Assembly: GCA_947502355.1 (NCBI GenBank)
Contig: CANMZP010000007.1
Location: 1 to 43,774, forward strand
Reading direction: 5' to 3'
Origin: an uncultured Thalassotalea sp.
Lineage (GTDB): Bacteria; Pseudomonadota; Gammaproteobacteria; Enterobacterales; Alteromonadaceae
DNA: 43,774 nucleotides
This document shows positions 16,787 through 24,823 of the stretch, piece after piece. The translations under genes and the position numbers were made by a program. The notes below the pieces were generated by a model that worked only from the letters and a program-made list of their open reading frames with translations, did no database searches and was not told the origin of the DNA. Position 1 is the first letter of the stretch, and every line of letters starts with the position of its first letter.

Positions 16787-17188
16787 CTATAGCGATTTAA
16801 TGGTTTCAGCGATATTTATTGCTGCAGGGGATTTACTGAATTTAGTTATTTCAATTGTCTTGTGGGAATCTGAATACCGTTTAAACTCAGCAAAACTTTG
16901 TTCAATAGGATTCCAATGTTCCTCTCCGCAAGTCACTAACAGACCATTGAAGGTAAATGACTCCAAAGCTTTTAACAGGCAACCATCATTGATTGACCTG
17001 TAAACCTTTTTATCAACCAACAAGTGCTGATTTTGAATTGAAATTATTTCTAAATGAAACTCTATTTCGTCTAATAAGCTGTAGGTTGGCTCAATGACAA
17101 ACCCCTTGAATCTGCTTATTAATTTAGAAACCAGGCTTTGTAGCTCTTGGGAAATAGTATTTAAGATAATATTGGGAAAGACAGACAT
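16787..17188 (-). CDS. Hypothetical protein upstream of traI
   Basis: A 133-aa soluble protein of mixed helix and strand, with no signal peptide and no recognised motif. It lies 7 bp before traI, so the two are co-transcribed. Small genes immediately upstream of a relaxase sometimes encode relaxosome or oriT-binding factors; nothing in this sequence proves that here. Confidence 0.55.
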   Translation of the reverse strand: MSVFPNIILNTISQELQSLVSKLISRFKGFVIEPTYSLLDEIEFHLEIISIQNQHLLVDKKVYRSINDGCLLKALESFTFNGLLVTCGEEHWNPIEQSFAEFKRYSDSHKTIEITKFSKSPAAINIAETIKSL

Positions 17189-17263
17189 AGCTACTCTGAT
17201 TGTAATTATTGCTGGTAACTATGGTATCAAGGTTAAATCAAAGAAGTTTTTTAATCGGTTTCA

Positions 17264-17362
17264 TCAGTTAAAAAAGAAGCTATGTTGGTCAATCGATTTC
17301 GGCGGTAACGGTTGACCAGAATATTTAGAAACATTGACAAGATAAAGCTGAAAAGGCATCAT
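17264..17362 (-). CDS. Possible small protein, 32 aa, in the traI leader
   Basis: A 33-codon frame begins MMPFQLYLVNVSKY and ends DQHSFFFN before TGA. AGGTG lies five bases before the ATG. Its leader has the same order as the structured leaders of the 29-42 kb operon: hairpins, then the CAATTCAAA linker, then AAGGAAA. That shared layout is the main reason to list it. An inverted repeat TGGTCAA (17286-17292) / TTGACCA (17312-17318) lies inside the frame, so the region could instead be noncoding, for example oriT. Confidence 0.3.
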   Translation of the reverse strand: MMPFQLYLVNVSKYSGQPLPPKSIDQHSFFFN

Positions 17363-17412
17363 CGAGGCACCTAAATAAGTTTCCTTACTTTTTGGGTGTT
17401 TGAATTGAAAAT

Positions 17413-17456
17413 GTGGGAGTGATTACCCACGCGAGGAAGGAGTGATTACCTTCCTC
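17413..17456. repeat. Two adjacent perfect hairpins with identical 8-nt loops
   Basis: Hairpin 1 is GTGGG (17413-17417), loop AGTGATTA (17418-17425), CCCAC (17426-17430). Hairpin 2 is GAGGAAGG (17433-17440), loop AGTGATTA (17441-17448), CCTTCCTC (17449-17456). Two bases separate them. Stem sequences differ while the loops are the same, which is what selection on RNA or single-stranded DNA structure produces. A TTTGAATTG linker (17401-17410 area) precedes them, as in the hairpins at 29.5-41.9 kb. Confidence 0.8.
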
Positions 17457-17461
17457 ACCTT

Positions 17462-18040
17462 TCAATCTTCTAACCATTCTAAATAAACTGCCCTTTCAAC
17501 TTTTCCTAAATTGTTTTTTTTAAGCATTTTATTCGCATACTCTTTTTTATCTTGCTGGGATAAATTGAATTCTAAAACGTCGCCCAGGGGAAGATGAATA
17601 AACTCATTTTCCAATAACAAGGAAATTTTAGATTCCTGTTTGGATTTAGAAATAAACAACTCAATGAAGTGAGGATGTTTTATTGGCGCTTTTAACGCTG
17701 CAAACAAAAACTCAACTGGAAAGATATCTAAAGTAGGTACCAGATATTTCAGTTCCATTTCAAAACTGAATACTTTTCTGATTAATTCTATTTTTCTAGA
17801 GCCTTTCGTTTCATCACTGATAAGGGCGATTTGAAATGCTTTGGATAAAAACATGGGGTTTGATACATAGAGCAAACCGACCACTTTATCAAAATCTTTC
17901 TTGTTCTGGAGAATGCTAATTCCTTTAAGAAATGCGCTATCACCAAAAACAAAAAAATAACCTACCTTTTCTTCGATTGTGAGTTTTACTAGATTTTCAG
18001 GGTTTAATAATTCTTTTAATGTCGGATTGTTGTATTCCAT
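17462..18040 (-). CDS. Hypothetical protein (192 aa)
   Basis: From ATG 18040 (GAGGTAG ribosome site; an earlier start at 18070 lacks one) the protein begins MEYNNPTLKELL. It is helical, acidic and soluble, with regular short hydrophobic helices that could be HEAT- or TPR-like, but no firm repeat can be defined. Its stop lies 5 bp from the twin hairpins. The EAL-like gene ends 55 bp upstream, so the two may be one transcript. Function unknown. Confidence 0.6.
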   Translation of the reverse strand: MEYNNPTLKELLNPENLVKLTIEEKVGYFFVFGDSAFLKGISILQNKKDFDKVVGLLYVSNPMFLSKAFQIALISDETKGSRKIELIRKVFSFEMELKYLVPTLDIFPVEFLFAALKAPIKHPHFIELFISKSKQESKISLLLENEFIHLPLGDVLEFNLSQQDKKEYANKMLKKNNLGKVERAVYLEWLED

Positions 18041-18095
18041 AACTACCTCGATAACAACAATTGCCAACATGGTAACAGAACAAGAACGGTTGTAG

Positions 18096-18875
18096 CTACA
18101 TATTTAAAACGTTGTTAGCAATCAGGCTAGGGAGAACTTTAGATAAGACCCCACCTTGAAAAACTACTTTTCTAGTCTTTTGACACTTATAAATCATAGA
18201 AAGTTCAGCAATTCCACTAAACAGCACCTTAGGCTCAATGTCAGAGTCGTACAGAAAAATCATTCTCTCTAAAAATTTTATTTCCTTTTCGGTATATCTC
18301 GAAACATTGATATTAAATATCCAATCGGTATTGTGATAAATATTGAATGGAAGGCAATTATTAGAAACTTTGACCATGAACCTAAAGCCCATTTCTTTAA
18401 AGTAATCTATTTGCTCCCTTAGTAAGTAGCTTTCTTCGATTACTCTATCATCTACCTCTATAATGATCCTTTCAAACAGCTCTCTCCTTCTCTCAACTCT
18501 CTCTTTTAAATAATTTAAAACTAACAAACTAGAAATGAAATTCTTAGATAGCTTTATTTTAAAGAAATAGGGATTATGTTTTTGCTTTTTTAAAAGGAAT
18601 AATAACTCGGTGAAAAGCCTTAATTCATAGAGGAAAGTATTTCTTGGATTGTGATCTGGCTCTTGTATTTCATGTAGTTCATCGACAGGTAATACATCAT
18701 AACCTGTGAGTTGGTCATTATGATCGTAAATAGCTTGGTACTGTGAGATAGCCTTTCTACGATTAAGAATGTGCTCTCTTATATCTTCCTCAGAATGTGA
18801 AAAAATCAAAGCAGGATTAACTATGTTTTTGTTTAAGCCCAAGACGCCCCCAATAAAAAAGTTATTAATTTTCAC
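18096..18875 (-). CDS. Degenerate EAL-domain protein
   Basis: A 259-aa protein with the outline of an EAL domain: QAIYDHNDQLTGYDVLPV replaces the usual Q-P-I...GxEALxR, FFKIKLSKNF stands at the N-x-S strand, IIIEVDDRVI at the E-x-T-E strand, VLFSGIAE at the AEGVE strand, and VFQGGVLSK at the QG-Y/F end. The catalytic Glu of EAL is replaced (YDVLP), and other metal ligands are missing, so c-di-GMP hydrolysis is unlikely. Degenerate EAL proteins usually act through protein or nucleotide binding. Its place next to the conjugation genes suggests a regulator of the element or host motility, which is inference. Confidence 0.6.
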   Translation of the reverse strand: MKINNFFIGGVLGLNKNIVNPALIFSHSEEDIREHILNRRKAISQYQAIYDHNDQLTGYDVLPVDELHEIQEPDHNPRNTFLYELRLFTELLFLLKKQKHNPYFFKIKLSKNFISSLLVLNYLKERVERRRELFERIIIEVDDRVIEESYLLREQIDYFKEMGFRFMVKVSNNCLPFNIYHNTDWIFNINVSRYTEKEIKFLERMIFLYDSDIEPKVLFSGIAELSMIYKCQKTRKVVFQGGVLSKVLPSLIANNVLNM

Positions 18876-19157
18876 TAATATAAGTGAAAAAATCCTGCTA
18901 TGTAAATTTGGCGGTTTGCTTCTTATGGATAGAATTATAGAGAGCGCAAGTTTCTAAATTCCTTCGAGGTAAATTTGAACGGAAGCTCTGTGCCATTTTG
19001 AGTCACTCAGCTACGACTTCAAACCCATCAATAAAATCACAAGAGCGGAGGTTCAATCTAACTCACTTTTGGACAGAAACAATTTACAAGTACTCAAAGT
19101 AAGTCCACTAAATTTAAAAAACTTCGTCAATTGCTCTAACAACGAACTTTCGCATTT

Positions 19158-22100
19158 TTAAGCGATATCTTCCCTCAGCATGTATCCTGTAATGGAATAC
19201 TGTTCTACTAAAAAGTCCAAAACTATCATTGACTGTGCTCTTAAACTTGGTGTTTGTCTCACTTTGTCATGGTTTTTAAATAGAAACCTTCTCATATATT
19301 TTTCCAAACAAAATAATGTATTACCTGATTTATCTTGTGATAAGTCGATATCAAAGGTCTTTATTGCATTACTGAACCAGTAAATTCCGTCATCTAAAAA
19401 TTCACTTCCTATACCACAAAGTAGTTTGCTAAGACTATAAATAAAAGATGATTCTCCTCCAATCTTACCGCTTAAATCACTAAAAAAAACTTTATTCTCT
19501 GGTGAAAATGTATGCCATGCCGTTGCGTCATCTTTCCAAGAGGTACCTGCAAATAAAAAGGACTTGATTATACGCTCTTTATCATGTCGCCAACCTTTAC
19601 TATTTATTGACTCCACAATGTGATCCTTAAATCGATTCCATACATACCAAAATGATTCAGGCATATTGAGTGAATCTACAGCGCTAACAAATTCATTTAG
19701 TAAATCAGCCATGCCTTCATTCAATATGAAATCATCTGTAAAATATTTCAGGAATATGTCTTTCTTGTCATTTTCTAGGTGAAGGATAAAATGAGCATAG
19801 TGCTTAGAAAACGCATGTTTGTCAGTATAATCAAGACGTTCTTCTCTATCACGTGAAAGCAATTGTTGTGAAATTATCCTGATAATTTCCTCGATAAATG
19901 GCACCGACTCCATACAATTGCTATCTAATGGTACGAGTTGAAAAGCAGTTATCAATATGCCTCTATCAATACGTTCAATACTATCAACCGCTGATTCCGA
20001 GATGCTTTCGTGTTCTAAGCTTTTTACTATTTCTTCTAATTCTTTAAACAACTCTTGTTCTAAATCATTTTGGTCTATCTCATGTTTGTGTTGTTTATAA
20101 GCCTCTTCTCTTAAACGCCCCTGAACATCTCTATATTTTTGAGCAATTATCAAATACCCAACATACAAAGATTTCATGAACTCAGGTTCGTCTTTCCATA
20201 GATGCTGAACAGCTTGGATAACTACAGAACTTATCCTATCTATCCCCATCATCGTTATTGAGTCATGTCTCATTAAGGCTCTAATTAAGGTAAGCTTGAT
20301 ATTAAGCCTTTCATCTGGAAAATGTTCTATCAGTTTTGGAAGTACAAATAGCGCAGGAACAAGTCCGTCTCCAATCTGGTGCGTGTAGTCATCATTATCA
20401 ACAATACTTGCATACTCAAATATAACTTCTCTACAAAACTCTAGTTCGTTATTTCCTAATTTTTCTTTAAAGTCCCGCAATAGCACGGCGCATACATACG
20501 ATGGTAAAGCTCTAAAAAACTGTAGTTCTTCAGTCATGTTTTCATTATGAAGTTGTTTCCATATTTCCATTGCCTCGTTTAATGCAAGCAATGGATCATT
20601 TTCATAATAATCGTACTTTTTGTAGTTGCTTCTATTGTAGAGTCTGCTATCAGCCCAAATATTTAAACTGGAATGTTTAAATGGCTTAGTTGCTTCTGCC
20701 TGTGCAGCTTCACTATATTTTCTAAGTTCTGGGTCAATTTCCGGATTGAATTCTATTGCTATACCATTTTCTACTTGTTTCGCTTCAGGTGACATTTTCC
20801 TTTTATCTATACGGGCTAAATATAGACGCCATGTTTTGTCTCGATGATTTTCTTGTTTTTTGTCTGGTAATTCTTTGTAGTGAATATCCAAAATATCCCA
20901 GATGTCCTGCAACCTTTTCTCAGACTCTTCTTCTGATGTATCTTCGGTTCTAAAGAACTGATATTGAAGTGCAATATCTTCTAATGTCAATTTTCGATGT
21001 TTTTCGTCGCAGGCCTTTATCCTCTCATTCTCATGAAGCTCATTCATTCGGTTAAAACCAAAGCCATTGAGCGAAGTAAGTTGACTTTTATGCGTCTGAT
21101 CTAGCCTCATTCGAGCAGTGTCATAGAAGAAGAACTCTTTTGTTCTAAATAAAATTTTAGCTACATTAAATGTTTTCTCATGAAATGCACATACTATGCT
21201 TGCAACAACAGCCACAAGCGCAGAAGATTCAGCCCGTGCTAGGATATAATTTAAATAATATTCAAGTATTTCAGATTTAGTCCTTTTTCCTCTTTCAAGA
21301 AAGAAACGTTCTAGCGACATTAATATTGACTCAAGGAGATCAGGATTTACCTGTGTTCCTCTGTACATGCACCAAAGACGATTTGAAATAGGTACGCTAA
21401 TTTTTTTACCATCATCGAGAATCAATGTTGCAGTTTCAACCTGGCTTTTATCGAGACTAGATTCAGCATAAATTTTTGATGAGTAATTTATTAGGTCGGT
21501 AATGAAGTTTAGTGCTAATTTTAAGTCTGTTTTCAGCAAGGCGTATATAGGGGTCTGATAAGCACTTGCGGGATAATAATCTTGATGCCTTTTCTCAACA
21601 CCAAGCTCATGGTCGACTTCTAGTCTTAAATTATAATAATCGTCGTTTTTTGGTGGCTCATACACCCAAAAACACTTAGCTAGAGAAATTACTTTTTCCG
21701 GAATTTCCATAGCTACATTAAAGCATTCCATTTTAGTTAAAATAAATTCACTCAGAAGGTGATATGGATCGTTATGTCGCTTCCAATTGTTTAGAGTTAC
21801 TTCATCAATAATAGCTTCTAACTCGCTTTTGATTTCACTTACTCCATACAAAATAGTTAGGATCAAGTTTTTAGAAAATCCATCGTCTCTAATATAGATA
21901 TCTTCTTCGATTACATACCTATAAAACGATAAAGCAATTAGGCTAGCATATTTAGTAGTATCGCCAGACTTATTGTTACTGTTCCAGTCATAAAGGACTG
22001 GCAATGCAAAATTTAGATTATCTACACCGATATTTTCAATATTATTAAAAATGAACTTAATTAGTGAGTTCCATCCGGTTCCTTTTGGCCTGGTTATCAC

Positions 22101-23870
22101 ATAATCCATTGACAATATATCTGGCGTTCGCACTCCAAGCCCATCAAAAAGACTATTATCTATCTCCTTGCACCCTATCCTGATTAATAAGCATATTCGC
22201 TTAAGAAGACTGAGGTCGTTTTCTAATAGTAACTTTTTACTAATGTTAAAGAAATAATCAGAGTAGTCGGACAGAAGCATAGAAACTAGCGCTTCATCTT
22301 TCCACAATTTGTCTATATTACGAGAAGATAAGGTTTCTACAATAAGGTGGCTAACTTCTTCATTTGCTGCGCTAAGCTTCTCTGATAGCCACCGCCTGAA
22401 AACTCTTCGGATAGGTAAAGACTGTCGTATTATATCAAAAAATATTTCCGCGTTTTCTGAGGATAAGAAACTACCTTCAACGAATTTTTCAAGTGCCCAT
22501 TCTTCATAAATATCATGAGTGATAAAATACCCTCTATTGGGCTCATAACTAATAATCCCTTCAGTAACTAAAGCTTCTTCTACTCTTTCATTAGCGTAAC
22601 TAGGCTCAGGAATGACGAAAAATCTTCCTGTATTGGCCCTATATTTAGCAAGGCTAATAAAAAATTGCTCTCTTTGAGGGGATCTTTTTGCAATGACTCT
22701 GGGCCACAGTGATTCCTTGAACTCAAAATAACTCGCACCTTTGTTTTCCTGATAATGCTTCAAATATTCTCTGAGATAAAATGGTGTTAATATAAGTGCT
22801 TTAAATTTCTTATCATCAGGAATAATAAAATCATGTTTTTTAGCAAGCTCGAATAATGTATCTTCGTCCAATTTTTCTATGTGTATCGATTTAAAGCTAA
22901 TTTTGTACACTTCATATAGCTGAAAAATCAAATCATCTAAGTAGGTATTTCTAGTTGTGAACCACACCTTCCATCCAGTTTTGATTAAGTTGGATAGATA
23001 TTCTTTAATGGGATCAGTATTTTCTAGAGCAAGTAAATGCTCCGCAGAATCAATAACAACTATTTTGTTATCTGCTCCTGCATGAGCTTCAATAAAATCC
23101 TTTAAAAAAACACCCGATAAAAATTCTTTCAAGCTACTAACAGAAAATTCTGTTGCTTTATGGACATAAAAGGCATCATTTTTCCCTTTGCCTTCATATA
23201 GACCTTTTATCAAGGCTGTTTTTCCTGTGCCGCCTTCGCCACTTATAATTAACGCGCTAGCATCTGACTTTTCAATTTCAGATTTTGAATGAGGGCGATT
23301 GATTGAAACATCTTCATTGCCAAAGGCTATAACAGTTTCAATATCGTCTAAAATTGAATTTGTATGAGACTCAAACGAGTCTAAAAGCCCAAATAAATTA
23401 TCAGATTGAGTGAAGAAATACGAAATGATCCGGCTACAGTCATCTACAACAAACGGCGACTCAAAAAAACTACGGCATCTCCATTCAATTTCTAAGTTGT
23501 TGTCTTTTGCCTTTTTTTCTACGTCTATTTTTCCTTGTGGTTCCTTTCCTTTCTTTTGGCCCCACTCTGAATTTGTATAGAAAATTATTTTATTTAAATC
23601 AGGATAATCACGTTTCGCTTTTGTGATTGTTTCTAATATGTCATTTTTGTGGCTAGATAATGCGGTTTCATAAAATTTAGCCTGCCAGCCAACATTAACT
23701 CCATTTGAAGAAATTGGATTGGTCTCAATTGCTGATTGGTTTTTATAGCGAAAAATTCCAGTTTTAGCTTTAAATTCATTGCAGAAAAGGAGGTAGCACA
23801 TCCACTCAAAAGCATCTTGAGGGTTTGCTGAAAACTTTGCTTTAAATATTTCCCAATCAATTCTAATCAA
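19158..23870 (-). CDS. Avs-like STAND NTPase with N-terminal nuclease, candidate anti-phage sensor
   Basis: A 1570-aa protein in three parts. Residues 1-150 look like a PD-(D/E)xK nuclease of the Mrr/Cap4 kind: FEWMCYLLFCNEF, then IETNPI (Glu49) and VGWQAKF (Gln63-x-Lys65). An NTPase follows: Walker A GEGGTGKTA (211-219) and Walker B KIVVIDSAEHLL (269-280). The last ~1100 residues are helical and repeat-like, suitable as a ligand sensor. This order and length agree with AVAST (Avs) proteins, most like Avs4, which recognise phage proteins inside the cell and degrade DNA. The frame starts with TTG 23870 behind AAGGG. It stands alone in the accessory region. Another nuclease-NACHT family is possible. 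Confidence 0.7.
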   Translation of the reverse strand: MIRIDWEIFKAKFSANPQDAFEWMCYLLFCNEFKAKTGIFRYKNQSAIETNPISSNGVNVGWQAKFYETALSSHKNDILETITKAKRDYPDLNKIIFYTNSEWGQKKGKEPQGKIDVEKKAKDNNLEIEWRCRSFFESPFVVDDCSRIISYFFTQSDNLFGLLDSFESHTNSILDDIETVIAFGNEDVSINRPHSKSEIEKSDASALIISGEGGTGKTALIKGLYEGKGKNDAFYVHKATEFSVSSLKEFLSGVFLKDFIEAHAGADNKIVVIDSAEHLLALENTDPIKEYLSNLIKTGWKVWFTTRNTYLDDLIFQLYEVYKISFKSIHIEKLDEDTLFELAKKHDFIIPDDKKFKALILTPFYLREYLKHYQENKGASYFEFKESLWPRVIAKRSPQREQFFISLAKYRANTGRFFVIPEPSYANERVEEALVTEGIISYEPNRGYFITHDIYEEWALEKFVEGSFLSSENAEIFFDIIRQSLPIRRVFRRWLSEKLSAANEEVSHLIVETLSSRNIDKLWKDEALVSMLLSDYSDYFFNISKKLLLENDLSLLKRICLLIRIGCKEIDNSLFDGLGVRTPDILSMDYVITRPKGTGWNSLIKFIFNNIENIGVDNLNFALPVLYDWNSNNKSGDTTKYASLIALSFYRYVIEEDIYIRDDGFSKNLILTILYGVSEIKSELEAIIDEVTLNNWKRHNDPYHLLSEFILTKMECFNVAMEIPEKVISLAKCFWVYEPPKNDDYYNLRLEVDHELGVEKRHQDYYPASAYQTPIYALLKTDLKLALNFITDLINYSSKIYAESSLDKSQVETATLILDDGKKISVPISNRLWCMYRGTQVNPDLLESILMSLERFFLERGKRTKSEILEYYLNYILARAESSALVAVVASIVCAFHEKTFNVAKILFRTKEFFFYDTARMRLDQTHKSQLTSLNGFGFNRMNELHENERIKACDEKHRKLTLEDIALQYQFFRTEDTSEEESEKRLQDIWDILDIHYKELPDKKQENHRDKTWRLYLARIDKRKMSPEAKQVENGIAIEFNPEIDPELRKYSEAAQAEATKPFKHSSLNIWADSRLYNRSNYKKYDYYENDPLLALNEAMEIWKQLHNENMTEELQFFRALPSYVCAVLLRDFKEKLGNNELEFCREVIFEYASIVDNDDYTHQIGDGLVPALFVLPKLIEHFPDERLNIKLTLIRALMRHDSITMMGIDRISSVVIQAVQHLWKDEPEFMKSLYVGYLIIAQKYRDVQGRLREEAYKQHKHEIDQNDLEQELFKELEEIVKSLEHESISESAVDSIERIDRGILITAFQLVPLDSNCMESVPFIEEIIRIISQQLLSRDREERLDYTDKHAFSKHYAHFILHLENDKKDIFLKYFTDDFILNEGMADLLNEFVSAVDSLNMPESFWYVWNRFKDHIVESINSKGWRHDKERIIKSFLFAGTSWKDDATAWHTFSPENKVFFSDLSGKIGGESSFIYSLSKLLCGIGSEFLDDGIYWFSNAIKTFDIDLSQDKSGNTLFCLEKYMRRFLFKNHDKVRQTPSLRAQSMIVLDFLVEQYSITGYMLREDIA

Positions 23871-24055
23871 TTCAAATTCCCTTATAAAATTACAATGTTA
23901 CATGGTGAGAATATATTTAATGACACTACTAAATTATTTTCTCCTGCCTAGCTCAAGCTTTTATACCACAACACTCTAGTTTAAATAAGACCTCAGAGTA
24001 TTTACGTTAAGTCATTTTGGGGCAAAGGCAGCACAAGAACACTGCCTGCGTTAAA

Positions 24056-24652
24056 TCAACAATCGGTTTCTCTCGATATCTTAATGGCGTCTTCAATCTC
24101 TATTCCCAAATATCTGATGGTGTTATCAATTTTTGTATGACCAAGTAGTAACTGAACGGCCCGTATATTTTTGGTTCGAGCATAAACCAAAGTTGCTTTG
24201 GTTCTTCGCATTGAGTGAGTTCCATATAGGTCAGAATCAAGCCCTAACTGCTCAGCCCAACTCCTGATGATAGTTCTGTAATATGAATAGCTTATTGGTT
24301 GATTAGAGCGACGTAAACTCCGAAACAAATAATCACTAGGTTGCAATTTAACTTCTTGAACCCAACGGCTAATACTTTGTTGTGTTCTCGGAGTTATCTC
24401 AAATTGAACTTCGATCCCTGTTTTCTTCTGGGTCCATTGAACCCTTTCAAAAACTTGATCTTGGGTAGCGACATCTCGAACTTTTAAGGACAGTAAATCA
24501 CATGATCTTAATTTACTACCTATAGCCAAATTAAGTAACGCTAACTGCATTAGGTTATTTTGAATTTCTATTCGCGTGCAAACACGCCAGATTTCTTCAA
24601 GTTTGAAAGGACGTTTAACGCCAGTAGCATTGTTGTTTTGTTGTGGTTTCAT
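24056..24652 (-). CDS. Short tyrosine recombinase/integrase
   Basis: A 198-aa catalytic-domain-only tyrosine recombinase. All main residues are present: Arg49 (SKLRSCD), His146 and Arg149 (HSMRR), His172 (LLGHTK) and Tyr181 (IRYLG). There is no arm- or core-binding N-terminal domain, so it is closer in size to FimB/FimE-type recombinases than to ICE integrases of ~400 aa. It could mediate inversion or integration of the accessory block rather than of the whole element. A 9-bp inverted repeat covers its start codon and encloses its ribosome site. The GIY-YIG gene diverges from it 171 bp away. Confidence 0.85.
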   Translation of the reverse strand: MKPQQNNNATGVKRPFKLEEIWRVCTRIEIQNNLMQLALLNLAIGSKLRSCDLLSLKVRDVATQDQVFERVQWTQKKTGIEVQFEITPRTQQSISRWVQEVKLQPSDYLFRSLRRSNQPISYSYYRTIIRSWAEQLGLDSDLYGTHSMRRTKATLVYARTKNIRAVQLLLGHTKIDNTIRYLGIEIEDAIKISRETDC

Positions 24653-24681
24653 AGTGACCTCCTTTTTTAAAAGTCACTATG
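24650..24681 (-). promoter_or_regulatory. Hairpin covering the recombinase start codon, ribosome site in the loop
   Basis: CATAGTGAC (24650-24658) and GTCACTATG (24673-24681) are perfect 9-bp arms. On the mRNA the start codon lies in the 3' arm and the strong AAGGAGG site lies in the 14-nt loop. The structure could repress translation or act as an operator. Confidence 0.6.
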
Positions 24682-24770
24682 GGAATAGTTCGCTGATATC
24701 TGCGGCTAAGATATGGACGTAAGTGGACAAAAGCTTGTTGCAAATGACCAAAAGAATCGATAGCGTTTGT

Positions 24771-24794
24771 AGTCCTAGTATTAAAATACGGACT
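24771..24794 (+). promoter_or_regulatory. Inverted repeat in the divergent intergenic region
   Basis: AGTCC (24771-24775) pairs with GGACT (24790-24794), and GTATT with AATAC inside, with a 2-nt bulge. It lies 29 bp before the GIY-YIG gene and could be an operator or recombination site. Confidence 0.3.
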
Positions 24795-24823
24795 GTATAC
24801 CCACAAACTAGAGTAAAGGCTTC

